From: Enchytraeus crypticus | Lineage: Eukaryota > Annelida > Clitellata > Enchytraeida > Enchytraeidae | DNA length: 64,000 bases | Direction of reading: 5' to 3' | Assembly: GCA_905160935.1 (NCBI GenBank) | Contig: CAJHZI010000651.1 | Location: 62,001-126,000, forward strand | Notes under the pieces: model-generated | Seen by the model: only the letters and a program-made list of their open reading frames with translations | Told to the model about the DNA's origin: nothing | Databases searched by the model: none | Position numbers and translations under genes: made by a program | In this document: piece after piece, positions 1 through 12,242 of the stretch | Position numbering within the stretch: position 1 is the stretch's first letter | How the letters are laid out: every line of letters begins with the position of its first letter

Positions 1-254
1 GAACTTCTGTCATTAATGTTCCTGTATAAAATGTGGTTCTGAAATGTAATAAATTCACTCTCTCTCCTCTCTCTCTCCTCTCTGTTGTTCTCACTCTTGT
101 TCTCACTCTTGTTCTCACTCTTGTTCTCAATCTTTCAATTGTTGGATTTGTTGGCAAACTTTGTAAGTGTGAGATCTCTGTGATATTATCTGATATCATC
201 TTGGATTTGCTGACATCAGTTGTATTTCTGTACGAGACTGCCCTTATCTTGACT

Positions 255-540
255 AATAATAATAATAATGACCTCTGACAATTTCTATAGTGTTGTCATG
301 GCCGGTGCCCGGTCTTCGAGACCGCTTTACCGGTTCCTGGCAGGTTATTATTAATGCTTTCCATGGTTAACCGTATCTTTGCTATTGATAGCCCCAATCG
401 GCTGCAAGCTCCGATACAAGATTAACCTTCCATGGGTTCAAGGGGATATCCGTCATTTGTTGACTGGCCTGGGCTCTAAACCCAGCCCACTTGTGTCAGA
501 CGCGACCACTCTAACTTTTACGCCATATCCCCTCCCCTGA
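255..540 (-). mobile_element. tRNA-like SINE family D, copy 1
   Basis: This matches 31670-31955 over most of its length (shared blocks include CTTCGAGACCGCTTTAC and GATATCCGTCATTTGTTGACTG-like text). On the minus strand of the second copy a box-B-like GGTTCAAATCC follows a box-A-like segment, suggesting a tRNA-derived SINE. It lies in the MVB12 intron before the exon at 597. Confidence 0.5.
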
Positions 541-596
541 CCACCCTGAGGTCACGATGAGCCCATGTTCTAACGAGACATTGTGCTGTGCTGCAG

Positions 597-3057
597 GCGA
601 CAAAGCGACCAACAAGAAGCAGATCTGCATAAAGATGGTTGAGAGGAGTTTGACTAACGAGGCTATCAGTGACGTGATCATACTGAGCAGAAACAAGAGG
701 GCTCCTTCAGGCTACACAATGGCCGGGTAATGATTGTTTTGTGTTGAGTTGTGTGTGAGCGGTGTGTGAGGGGTGTGTGAGCGGTGTGTGAGGGGTGAGT
801 GGTGCGTGAGCGGTGCTTGAGTGGTGTGAGCGGTATGTGAGGTGTGTGTGAGCGGTGTGTGATCGGTGTATGAGCGGTGTGTGGTGTGAGCGGTGTGTGA
901 GCGGTGTATGAGGGGTGTGTGAGCGGTGTGTATGAGCGGTGTGTGAGCAGTGTATGAGCGGTGTGTGGTGTGAGCGGTGTGTGAGCTGTGTGTATGAGCG
1001 GTGTGTATGAGCGGTGTATGAGTGGTGTGTGGTGTGAGCTGTGTATGAGCGGTGTGTAGTGTGAGCGGTGTGTATGAGTGGTGTGTGGTGTGAGCGGTGT
1101 ATGAGCGGTGTGTGGTGTGAGCGGTGTGTGAGCGGTGTATGAGCGGTGTGTATGAGTGGTGTATGAGCGGTGTGTGAGCAGTGTATGAGCGGTATGTGGT
1201 GTGAGCGGTGTGTGAGCTGTGTGTATGAGCGGTGTATGAGCGGTGTGTAGTGTGAGCGGTGTGTATGAGAGGTGTGTAGTGTGAGCGGTGTGTGAGCGGT
1301 GTATGAGCGGTGTGTGGTGTGAGCGGTGTATGAGCGGTGTGTATGAGTGGTGTATGAGCGGTGTGTGGTGTGAGTGGTGTGTGAGCGGTGTGTGAGTGGT
1401 GTAGAGGTGGAGTGACTGACTTTTAAAATTGTATGGTATTTCTGTACTGTTATGTTTTATATTTCGCCGTGTTTTTTTTTTTTATATTTCACCGTGTTTT
1501 GTTCGGGTGTGGTTGCACCACTGCAGAACAGGGCAACCGCAAGATAATCTACTACATGTACGTAAGAGGCGAGTAAGGCAGGAGCTAAGGATGGCAAGAG
1601 AGGACCCACCTCACCGTGAAATATTTTCCCCCAGGACTAAATGCTAATTAATCCATCTAACTGAGGAAGGCTATGGGAAACCATCTCAGAAGCCATACTT
1701 TTCTCAAGCTATAGGCTATATAAAGTATGGATAAGGCATAGACTTTGTGAAGGGATTAACTTGTTGATCTAAGGAGTGAGAAAGCCGACTGAGTATGAAT
1801 ATGTACCATGAACCTGACACTTGGAAGTGCACTGAAGAGAAATGTTTTATATTATTACTCTACAGTGAGATCAATGGATTGGTGATTTGTTTTCGACTGC
1901 TAGCTGTTTCACATCTAGAGGTTCAGGAGCCCACACTTTCTGCCAACCAATCACAACAGCTGTAAGATCTCTGCTGTCTATTGGCCAGTGACTATGATTT
2001 TAAATTTGCTATGTCAAGCACTTCTTAAGAAACTGAATAAGTCTGACTGTATTGAAAGTGTTTCCGTCATCAATGGCAACATTGAGCACCAATAATAGTT
2101 TGATTTAGCTCAATCAAATTGTTAAGTTTATAATATTAATGTATGGAAATAATCTTGTAATCGTATCCAATGCTTACATGCCAGTTGGGCTCACTAATGC
2201 ATTACTCTTATATCAATCTTTTGTTCTTACGTTCATTATGTTATATAAGTATTAGGGATGTGTGTATTGGTAGTGGGCTAAGCCAGTGGCTCGTTGGCAA
2301 GTAGTTCGATCGGTGTTCACTGTTCAGTAGGTGCAGGGTTCAAATCCAGTGCTCTCCCATCACCGGCTGGAGGCAGCGGCGAAGTCGGTAAGATACTCGA
2401 CCGCGGATGCAATCAGTGAATGCGAGGCTCAAATTCTGTGCTCACCCGTCACTGACATCGCTTTCGAGTTAGGAAACTGGCATTAACCTTAGCTTTACCA
2501 CTAGCATGCTGTCAAGCAGAGAACGACGTTAAATCTAGCTTTGGCTTTTATCACTAGCAGAGTATATTGCATATTTGTAGGAACACTACCCCTCAGCACA
2601 AGCCCAATGGCAGCGCTGGTGGTTCGTACTTTGAGAATCACGTGGCTGCTGCAGGCATGGCTGCTGCCTACTCGAGGCAAGACAGCACAGGCAATGGTGA
2701 GTGGAGTCTACAATCTACGAACTGTGAGAGAAGTGCAGCATACGTAGTGTTTGATAGAGCATACCTCAGTGTATCTATTGAAAGTGTATTGTTTTTATTT
2801 AGCGATAGTGTAATTAGATTACACTATCGCTATATATTAATGAGTTGATTTAGTGTATGATGTTGATGAGTATCTCTATATATTAAGGAGTTGATTTAGT
2901 GTATGATGTTGATGAGTATCTCTATATATTAATGAGTATGATTTAGTGAAACCAGGAGGAAAGTTGAGAATATCTGATATAATTTAATTTTTATTTTTAT
3001 TTATTTATATGTTTAATTCAGGCATGATAGCCCTTACAATACACACACACACACACA

Positions 3058-3126
<69 letters not shown>

Positions 3127-5647
3127 CTAACAGTAGGCGGCAAATTTGATCTGAAAAGAGTAATGTTTTATCTGTGTTAGTTGACTCTTGAGCTGTCTTG
3201 CTGTTGACTGTGTGTGCAGCTCTGAGTGGTGTGCCCTTTCAATTAAACCCTCGACTGGTTGATCCCGGCAATATGAGCGTGGTAAGCCACTAGTAATTAG
3301 TATAGACCAAGATGTAATTAAGTGGCTCTCTAGTTGATTTATTAAAGTAAAGAGCATGGTAAGCTGATGAGCGTGGTAAGCTAATGAGTGTGGTAAGCCA
3401 TGATTAAATATAGACTAAGATGTAATTTAATGCCTCTCTACTTGATTAATTAATTCAGCGTATGAGCGCGGTAAGCCACTAATGATTAAATATAGACCAT
3501 GCTGTAATTAAGTAACTCTTATTGATTCATGATTTTAGTAATTTACATGTTTAGACTCAACAGCTGTGATGACGTTCTGCCTTACATAAAAGTTTAGTCT
3601 AAACTTTTTGTTGATATATTTTATATTTTAACTTTGTTGTTTCATATTTTTGCTGTTTTCAGTCATTTTCTTCAGGAAATAGGGCATGCATGGATGCATA
3701 GGGCCAATGTATCTTCCTAATTTACTGAACCAGCATTTTAATGTGTCTTTTTCCATTTTAAATAAATATTAGATAATAACATTTTTGCTCTGTTGTAGGG
3801 TTTTATTAATTATAAAAATGAATTTTAATACAGTGATAAATTGCTCTTACCCTAAATTGTGACACATTCGTTCTTAACGCGGTGTGTTTATGTATTTTAT
3901 TTCAACACCAACGAGCAGAGAGTCGTTGAAGCGTTGATTCAGTGGCTGAGAGTTGTTTATTTCTGTTCACGAATCGTTGTCAGGATCATCAATACTATTT
4001 TTCTCAAGATTTGTCCTCCAGTATGATTGCCAGAGTAGGGCGGTTGATATGAGCTGTGTGTTGTTTTACAGTTGGGTGTGGGCGCCGAGTGTTTTGCTTT
4101 TAAATCAAGAGAAGATCTGGAAAATGAGGTAACTTATGATAGCTTATGTTAGCATATGATAGCATATGTTAGTTTGTGATAGCTTATGATAGCTGATTGT
4201 AGCTTTTGATAGCTTTTTGATGATAGCTAGTGATAGCCTATGATCGATGATTTTAGCCTTTGATAGCTTATGATAATTTATTATAGCTGATGATAGCATT
4301 GGTAGATTATGATAGCTTCTAGTAGCTTTTGATAGCTTATGATAGCCTATGATAGCTTTTACGTATGTAAACAAGATTGTTTATGCCTTTATCAAATATT
4401 TTTCTGTGTGTTTGCTTGTGTAAACCAATATGTTTATGTGTGTAAACAAGTATGTTTACGTGTGTAAACCAATGTGTTTATGTCTTTAACTGTTGATAGT
4501 TTGGTTATTCGTTCACCCTGGAGAAGACTTCATTGCTAATGAGGAACCCCTCTCTGCCAAATGGGTATGAAGTTGTTAACTTTTTTTTCTCTTCAGTCAA
4601 TCAGTCAAGGTGTAAGCGGAGAACTGGATTTATTAGTACCGGGCACATTTAATATACTCATATTCTACCTGTACTAGTTTCGATATCTGATACGTTGAGT
4701 GTATGTGAGTGTATATCATTCAATGTATTGCACTTATCTGCAGTTGTCAGATTTTTATAAAATGCGACTGATACATATACATTGCAATCCTCTTTTATGT
4801 AGGGCAATGAGACCTAAATGACACTTGGGCAATTGAGTATTGCAATACATGTTCAATATGTCTGTGTCGGTATTTAGGAGCTGTTGTTGTTGTCGTTGCT
4901 GTGTACAGAATGACTTAAGGGCTGTTGTTGTTGTTGCTGTGTACAGAATGACTTAAGAGCTGTTGTTGTTGTAGTTGCTGTGTACAGAATGACTTAAGGG
5001 CTGTCGTTGTTGTCGTTCGCTGTGTACAGAATGACATTTTTAGGGCTGTTGTTGTTGTTGCTGTGTACAGAATGACTTAAGGGCTGTTGTTGTTGTTGTT
5101 GTTGCTGTGTACAGAATGATTTAAGGGCTGTTGTTGTTGCTGTGTACAGAATGACTTAAGGGCTGTTGTTGTTGTTGTTGTTGTTGCTGTGTATAGAATG
5201 ACTTAAGGGCTGTTGTTGTTGTCGTTCGCTGTGTACAGAATGACTTAAGGGCTGTTGTTGTTGTTGCAGTGTACAGAATGACTTAAGGGCTGTTGTTGTT
5301 GTTGTTGCTGTGTACAGAATGACTTAAGGGCTGTTGTTGTTGTTGTTGTTGCTGTGTACAGAATGACTTAAGGGCTGTTGTTGTTGTTGTTGCTGTGTAC
5401 AGAATGACTTAAGGGCTATTGTTGCCTGTGTACAGAATGACTTAAGGGCTGTTGTTGTTGTAGTTGCTGTGTACAGAATGACTTAAGGGCTGTTGTTGTT
5501 GTTGTTGCTGTGTACAGAATGACTTAAGGGCTGTTGTTATTGTTGTTGCTGTGTACAGAATGACTTAAGGGCTGTTGTTATTGTTGTTGCTGTGTACAGA
5601 ATGACTTAAGGGCTGTTGTTGTTATTGTTGCTGTGTACAGAATGTAG
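597..5647 (+). CDS. MVB12: MVB12-type ESCRT-I subunit, 5' part outside window
   Basis: This gene encodes the ESCRT-I subunit that helps sort ubiquitinated cargo into multivesicular bodies at endosomes. Readable exons are 597-726 (end of the MABP domain, KKQICIKMVERS then NKRAPSGYTMAG), 2581-2696, 3220-3281 (LSGVPFQLNPRLVDP, the UMA-domain G-V-P-F signature), 4072-4128, 4500-4564 (FGYSFTLEK, matching the EYSF.xE stretch of MVB12A/B) and a final exon at 5641 that adds one Met before TAG at 5645-5647. All these boundaries are GT-AG and the phases join without a break. The first exons (start and N-terminal MABP half) lie upstream of the window. A MABP-like peptide GNRKIIYYMY at about 1523-1558 resembles the missing last MABP strand, but its phase does not fit, so one exon of the domain is uncertain. 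Vertebrate A versus B paralogy cannot be decided. Family assignment is strong from the MABP plus UMA order; the exact C-terminus is inferred. Confidence 0.8.
736..1405. repeat. TGTGTGAGCGG minisatellite
   Basis: About 670 bp of degenerate 10-14 bp units (GTGTGTGAGCG, GTGTATGAGCG) begin within 10 bp of the donor of the MVB12 exon ending at 726. No exon sequence is visible in the units. Confidence 0.9.
1650..1845 (+). mobile_element. Dispersed repeat E, copy 1
   Basis: The block starting ATCCATCTAACTGAGGAAGG and ending CACTTGGAAGTGCACTGAAGAG recurs at 12370-12560 and 61220-61430 with substitutions. It is a short non-coding interspersed element; its class is not recognised. Confidence 0.6.
2275..2560 (+). 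mobile_element. tRNA-derived SINE family B
   Basis: It contains a box-A-like stretch near GCCAGTGGCTCG, a box-B-like GGTTCAAATCC and the tail GAGTTAGGAAACTGGCATTAACCTTAGCTTTACC. Related copies or fragments: 13495-13590, 16570-16720 (-), 34255-34380 (-), 34545-34680, 36505-36590, 42235-42285 (tail), 46625-46775 and 63540-63690. Confidence 0.65.
3033..3125. repeat. (AC)n microsatellite
   Basis: About 90 bp of nearly pure AC repeat with a few AT interruptions. Confidence 0.97.
3271..3490 (+). repeat. Repeated copies of the MVB12 exon donor (ATGAGCGTG|GTAAGCC)
   Basis: The exon 3220-3281 ends ATGAGCGTG followed by GTAAGCCACTA. ATGAGCGTGGTAAGC or close variants recur near 3368, 3384 and 3460, each followed by the same intron text (ATTAAATATAGAC, ATGTAATTAA). 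Each copy includes coding bases plus the 5' splice site. Confidence 0.75.
4129..4490. repeat. Two minisatellites filling an MVB12 intron
   Basis: 4129-4360 holds 10-12 bp GATAGCTTAT units that begin with the donor GTAACTTATGATAGC itself. 4366-4490 holds roughly 21-bp units of TGTAAACAAGTATGTTTATG ending at the acceptor of exon 4500. Confidence 0.85.
4868..5640 (+). repeat. Array of MVB12 last-exon acceptor copies, about 19 units
   Basis: Units of about 36-48 bp read (GTT)n GCTGTGTACAG AATGACTTAAGG. The last unit ends GCTGTGTACAG and runs into the terminal exon AATGTAGTGG at 5641. Every unit therefore holds a TGTACAG|AATG acceptor. Variation is mainly in the GTT count. Confidence 0.85.
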
Positions 5648-8056
5648 TGGCAGGGACAGGCAGTGACGGCGCAGGAAAAGCTGCGATTGAACTTATTTCA
5701 TACTAGAACTCTGTTGATATAAACATCCTCACGAATTGATCCACGCATATAACTATAACGATTAGCTGCGGTCATTAAGATTATGTTAGGAATGTTATGA
5801 GCTGGCGTAGAATTGATTAATTGATTGATTAATTGATTGATTAGTTTTCAGTCATTCATCCTGTGACTGCGAGAGCTTTTTTTTACAGGATTACTAAATG
5901 AAAGTTGTTCTTTAAATTGAAAAATTCTGTAACTCGTAATAACTCTTGAATTATAATTATCTAGCATGCTGTGGACCTTGTGTATTTGATTTTCTTTAAA
6001 TTTAAATTTCTATATAAGTTGTCGACGTCGATGTTAATTACTATTAATTATATTAACGTCAAATAGTTGTCAATTACTGAGGTTGCTTTCTGCTCTACTG
6101 ATTATACCATAATAACTGTAAAACCAATATACTTAATTTCTATGATTTGCATCCCTTTGATAATCTTTATAGCATAAATAACATTCTGTAATTTATGAGA
6201 TTTGGGCGAGCTTATATATGATTTAGAAACGAGAGATGTAATAAAATTTAGACTTATCCCTTTGCTGGTGGTGCTTTTAGGGACGAGCTGATGTTAATCT
6301 TTGTTTTATTTATGACCCTCAAAAGAGTTGTAATTCCCCCCCCGCTCCTATGCACCTCGCTCCCCCCTCCTAGTCAAAACTGTGAGAAATTTCTGAGTGT
6401 ATTAAATGCAGTGTACAATGAACACGCTATACAGTGCGCGTTACTATCTTTTGTTTTCTGTTAAATACTCGACGTTATGCTGTTTATAGAATGTTTCTGC
6501 ATGATTTAGTATGCACAAGTGTTCCACTTGTTTGTCTTGTAAATGTGTGTGTTTGTGTGTGTGTGTGTGTGCGTGTGTGTCACACGCAGTCTTTGCTTGT
6601 ATGCGCTTTAGGTTATGCCTTTGTCACTCTGAGTGAGTATACGGTGTATGTATGTGTGTGTGTCATACACAGTCTCTGCTTGTATGCGCTTGCAGTTATA
6701 CCTCTGTGTGTGTGTGTAAGTATGTTCCTGTATGCTGTAGATATACATGTATGTCCAAGTGTATGCTTGCCTGCAAGTGAAGATTTTACTGTCTATCTCG
6801 TTGTTGAGCACACAACTATGAGCTCAGATCATATTTATTTTACTCAGTTCTTGCATATTTACTCTCCGCATAATAGATATACTTGACTTATTTAGTTACT
6901 GCTTGTTTATCAAAGCATTTTCAATGATGAACTCTTGAAAATTCTCACATTTGTAAGAAAACTGCTTGTACATTGTTAAGAGGAAGTAGACACAATTACT
7001 GAGGGTTTATTTTCTGCAGTGGTTTCATGTAAGTAAGCTACGTCCCTGACATCATCCTGTGATGATGCAACAGCTGTTACATTCACTTCGAATCTTGCAG
7101 TATGATTATATAATAATACAGGTTTAACGTCTGTCTCCTCATCTAAGGATGATGTCAGGGACGTCGTTTATTTTTGAAGAATATTTGCTAGTACGATTAT
7201 AAATAATGTTTAAACATGTTTCAAATAACATTTAAAATCTTGTTTAAGTATAACTAGTTTTGAAGTATCTAAGGTCTTTAGAGATGATAAGTTAAATGTT
7301 TAGTTTTAAATGTTAAGAATTTTTACTGAATGGACGCATTTTAGAAAAGTGTATGCAGGTGAATACTATTATATCATTCTATGTTGTCGTGAACGAGCTC
7401 AATGTAGAGAAGTCTCTGTGCTATCATCATGGATTATGCAGAGCTTTTACACTGGTATTTATTGTCGGATTCTTTTACAATATCTCTATGTAACTTGTTG
7501 TGTTTGTGCCAAGGATTGTTGCCTATAAAGTCACTATGAATAGTTGAATGAGTCGTTAACTGTGCGCGACTAAAGAGACGACTAAGCGTGTACTGAGGAA
7601 GTTAATGGGGTGCTCTCGGTTACTCTATATTACAAGTGCACAGGGATTGGACGAATCTTACTTTAGACTGTTGATATATGATGTTTAATATGTACCTTAG
7701 ATCTGTCATTTGACTGAACACTGAACAAGTTAATTCAGAATTATTTATTACCTAGAGAGTTATTTATATTAAGGTTTGTTAAATTATGTTATAGGTATTC
7801 GATAGTCATATCAATACAACACATGCCCCTGCATGCTCTTTACATCTCTGTCTCTTCTGTAACCCATCGTATGTGTCATGTTTCTATTCTATGATTTTAC
7901 ACATCTAAAGGAGAGTGTTATTCTCGTATATTGTTTTATTTCTTGTTGTGCGGGTGCTTGCTGCAGAAGATGATGAAGTAAGGCGATATAGCAGGTTGAA
8001 ACATTGCACTAAACCTATGTGTTGTATTGCTTAGTTGAGCTTAAGCCCCTATGCCA

Positions 8057-8270
8057 TTACCATCAGCTCATATGTCAATACTATCAGCTTATGAGTCAAT
8101 ACTATCAGCTCATGAGTCAATACTATCAGCTCATGAGTCAATACTATCAGCTCATGTGTCAATACTATCAGCTCATGGGTCAATACTATCAGCTCATGGG
8201 TCAATACTATCAGCTCATGTGTCAATACTATCAGCTCATGTGTCAATACTATCAGCTCATGAGTCAATAC
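8057..8270. repeat. 21-bp tandem array, about 10 units
   Basis: Units of AGTCAATACTATCAGCTCATG. The period is a multiple of three, so open frames appear on both strands (QLMSQYY and THELIVL repeats). These are by-products of the repeat, not genes. Confidence 0.9.
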
Positions 8271-9689
8271 AAGCCATGGGTTCGATTTCTAGCAGGAAAA
8301 CCTTGGACAGTATTGCTTGTGATGCGGAAACCTTATATGTTTCACGACTGCATGAATAAAATAAATCAAAAGAAATTCAACAGAGATAAATAAAGATACA
8401 CTTCATTTGAGATAACAAAGCAAGATTAGAGCACACAACAACAACAGTTCACAGCAGCATAAAGGTACTGTTTATGTACAGTAAACAGTGGCACTGCGAA
8501 ACAACAAACAATTGGCACCATTACATTTAACAAAACAATCTTAAAATAATTAATTGAACGTATTTGACCGTATTACTGCTACAATATTCACCGTGTTTTC
8601 TAGTTCTTCTAATCTTAGATAAAACATTATGTAACTTGGTCGACTTGCGATCACGTGCAGACATCCTGAGAGTCTAATCCTGACTATAGAACGGTCACAT
8701 ACTATGAGACAATAGCCTGCAATATAAAATGTATTGGCAACAATCATGGAATCATAATACACTAGATGTCAGTTAGCACAAAAACGCGATAAATCAGCAG
8801 GAAATTTAATAAAATAAATTCATAAAGAAATTGTAAAATTAAAGAGCGATTTATAGAGTAAGTGATTGGAGAGATTGCATATATAGATGTCGTCCTGTCA
8901 CTATCAACTAGCAACTACGCTGATAGATTCCTCGCCATCTAGTGATAAAACAGACGCTGAATCATAAATGACCGGCGAATGAATGATGGCGTGACACATA
9001 TAGTATATATACGAGTAGATTTATATTCGACAGCCAACAATATAGAAATATAAGACAATAGTAAGAAGTAAATTGGAAATTTGTAAATACAAAAACAAAA
9101 GTAGAAAATAAATGAAATAAATATTTAAACTAAAAGAGTCAGATATAAGCAACACTTCAACATTTAGGACTGTCTGTGTTCACTGCATAGCACAAGGCGA
9201 TATTGGTGACGTCTCAAGCAATACCTTTAACTAAAAGCCAATTCTCTAAACGAATAAAATCCTCGCTTTTGTGATGAATATACTTATCTCCTTAACAATC
9301 ACAAATATTACAAAACAATCCAGAAATAAAAATCAAAAATATGAAATTGGAAAAAATTGAACGATTTAGAAATCGGCAAGTTCATGTTCCTATGTACTTC
9401 TATAGAAGTTAAATCTCCTATCTTCAATTATTCTATGAAAAAACTGCGCGATAAGGAAAATAAGAAACTTTGCATTATCACTGTTAAACTGCAGAGTCGA
9501 AAAGAACAACGACAACAACAACAACCTATGTAAATACAGCTGTAAAGAAGAAGAGAAGCAGCATAGTCTAGATTCATCATAGGTACCGCAGTACAGAACA
9601 AGATAACTTGAAGATATTCCCAGTCAAATAAACAGACGACTAATACACTTTACTTCTTCATATAAAGTTAATGCTTCAACAACTACAAT

Positions 9690-10365
9690 ACACGCATATC
9701 AGCAGCAGCAGCTAGATAGATATCAGCAGCTGCTAGATATAGATATCAGCGATATCAGCAGCTGCTAGATATCAGCAGCTGCTAGATATCAACAGCAGCT
9801 AGATATCAACAGCAGATAGATATCAGCAGCTAGATATCAGCAGCTGCTAGATATCAGCAGCTGCTAGATATCAGCAGCTGCTAGATATCAACAGCAGCTA
9901 GATATCAACAGCAGATAGATATCAGCAGCTAGATATCAGCAGCTGCTAGATATCAGCAGCTGCTAGATATCAGCAGCTGCTAGATATCAACAGCAGCTAG
10001 ATATCAACAGCAGATAGATATCAGCAGCTGCTAGATGTCAGCAGCTAGATATCAGCAGCTGCTAGATATCAACAGCAGCTAGATATCAGCAGCTGTTAGA
10101 TATTAGCAGCTGCTAGATATTAGCAGCTGTTAGATATTAGCAGCAGCTAGAAATCAACAGCAGCTAGATAACAACAGCAGCTATATATCAACAGCTGTTA
10201 GATATCAGCAGCTGTTAGATATTAGCAGCTGTTAGATATTAGCAGCTGTTAGATATCAGCAGCTGATATATATCAACAGCAACTAGATATCAGCAGCTGA
10301 AATATATCAACAGCAGCTAGATATCAGCAGCTAGATATCAGCAGCAGCTAGATATCAACAAATAA
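9690..10365. repeat. Palindrome-rich CAGCAGCTGCTAGATAT array
   Basis: About 670 bp of 17-22 bp units such as ATATCAGCAGCTGCTAGAT. Most units are self-complementary around CAGCTG (an E-box hexamer). Larger blocks of about 87 bp recur within it, indicating higher-order structure. Confidence 0.9.
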
Positions 10366-11772
10366 CTAACAACAAAATTCACAATATTAATTTAAATACT
10401 TTTCTTCTCTACCTTATGTTAAAGACTTTATTACAATTATTACATGATTGCATCAATAAATACTGCAAGATTACCATCATTGATCTAACACATTTATAAC
10501 ATTTACAGTTTATTATAAATTCTAACGAATTACATGCACCTTACGTTTATACACAACTTTTACATCATCTTCGGAAGAGAAAAACTAGTAAATTCAAGAC
10601 TAATAATGCAATATATAGGAATGATAGTATAATATCAACTTCATGCAATCTATTGCAACTCTTAAACTTCAACAATTAATAGATAACATCCATTACGCAG
10701 CCGAGAAAACCCCATTATAAATAAATACCAGTAATAAAATTGCACTACACATTTAAACACTCGCACAGATCATAAACATAGAAACAAATATCAGTTAATC
10801 ATCACAGCAATACATCAAGCATATGTAATCACATATTTACCCGAGCTTAAAACATGTCATTTCAAAAGGCAAAACTGACACGATGAGAAATTCAGAAATG
10901 TTTTCTTTTGCTGCTCTAGTTTAACAAACTAGAGCAGCAAGCGCCCGCGTTTGTAAATGGCAAGTAATGAGATAAAGCAGATTATGGTCGAATGCATCTG
11001 ATAGTGAATTCTATACCACTGGGTCCCCCCTCATTTGACTGAGATATAGACAACTAAATTGATTGTGGTCTTTCGCCAGTAGTCTAGACTTTCTACTATT
11101 CATTCAGTAATACTGTAATTTTCTGCACAGTGTCTCATCAACACATTTACTGATTGATTGATCGCTTACATTAAACACTATACAAGAAATGATTGTTCTA
11201 AGCATGGCATTGCACCGGTTTAGGATCTATCTACATGGTTTATTGGATTGGCACTGGCTTCAAAGTTCAGGATGTCAGTACAATGGTCTCACAACTATCA
11301 GTTACACTTCACAAAGATGACTTCAAGAAATACTAGATCAATTACTAGTGGTCTAGTAATAGTACATGATGATTAGTATATGATAAAATAGCAAATAATT
11401 AATTAAGTGTAGAGAGAGAAAGATGAGTAAATAATTAATTAAGAGTAGAGAGAGAAAGATGATTGAATAATTAATTAAGTACAGTAATAGAAGGCTAATT
11501 TTAATCTAATAATTAAAATAATTTTAATTATTTAATTTAATTTTAATTTTCAATCTAATTTTTACGAGCGACTATGTTTTGGAATGTTACTGAAAAGTTC
11601 TTAAAATACATAAACAGCGGAATCTTGAGAAGATTGAGCAAACCACAAATAACAGAGCCCACATATGAACATCAACAATAATAGAGAACATAAACAATCG
11701 CGTGTCATCGATGTTGTCATGGACGCTCATAACATTGCAACTGTCGTCACTTATGACATCGCTGTCATGATT

Positions 11773-11976
11773 GACGGTAGCACGAAGCTGTCGTCATTTA
11801 TGACATATCTGTCATGACTGACGGTAGCACGAAGTTGTCGTCACTTATGACATATCTGTCATGACTGACGGTAGCACGAAGCTGTTGTCACTTATGACAT
11901 TGCTGTCATGACTGACGGTAGCATGAAGCTGTCGTCACTTATGACATTACTGTCATGACTGACGGTAGCACACTAG
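11773..11976. repeat. 47-bp array in the SLC24 3' UTR, 5 units
   Basis: GACGGTAGCACGAAG starts at 11773, 11820, 11867, 11914 and 11961, an exact 47-bp period. The last unit abuts the stop codon of SLC24 at 11977-11979 (minus strand). Confidence 0.9.
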
Positions 11977-12205
11977 TTACGGCACACTGGTCGTTAAGGT
12001 AAGGCACTCGGGCGGATGAACGAAGCCGAAGTAGTTGAGCTCATAGAGGCAGGTGAGAACATTGAAGAGCACATAGATGAGCATTAGGAGCAGCCCATAG
12101 GGGCGAGTGAGGCGCCACCTGTTGAGATGAGTCATCACGAGCAACAACAACACTGTGCTGAACAGAGTCAGGCTCGAATACGTCAGGCCTGTGCCACAAC
12201 ACGAT

Positions 12206-12242
<37 letters not shown>

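Larger units (their letters stand above)
5648..11976. other. Gene-free region between MVB12 and SLC24 3' ends
   Basis: I find no conserved exon here. It contains the MVB12 3' UTR (an AATAAA at about 6240 is a possible polyadenylation signal), TG-rich tracts at 6540-6720, inverted copies of the LINE B tail at 7037-7166, the arrays at 8057-8270 and 9690-10365, a 15-bp hairpin at 10908-10940, and the SLC24 3' UTR with a 47-bp array. The remainder is AT-rich unique sequence without support for function. Confidence 0.7.

Noticed and set aside
1514..1560. Additional MVB12 exon (EQGNRKIIYYMY)
   Set aside because: The peptide resembles a MABP strand and has an acceptor-like CTGCAG, but no splice phase joins it to 726 and 2581. 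It is left as a note in the gene entry.
8019..8393. QLMSQYY and THELIVL repeat proteins on both strands
   Set aside because: 21-bp satellite with no stop in several frames. There is no splice or homology support.
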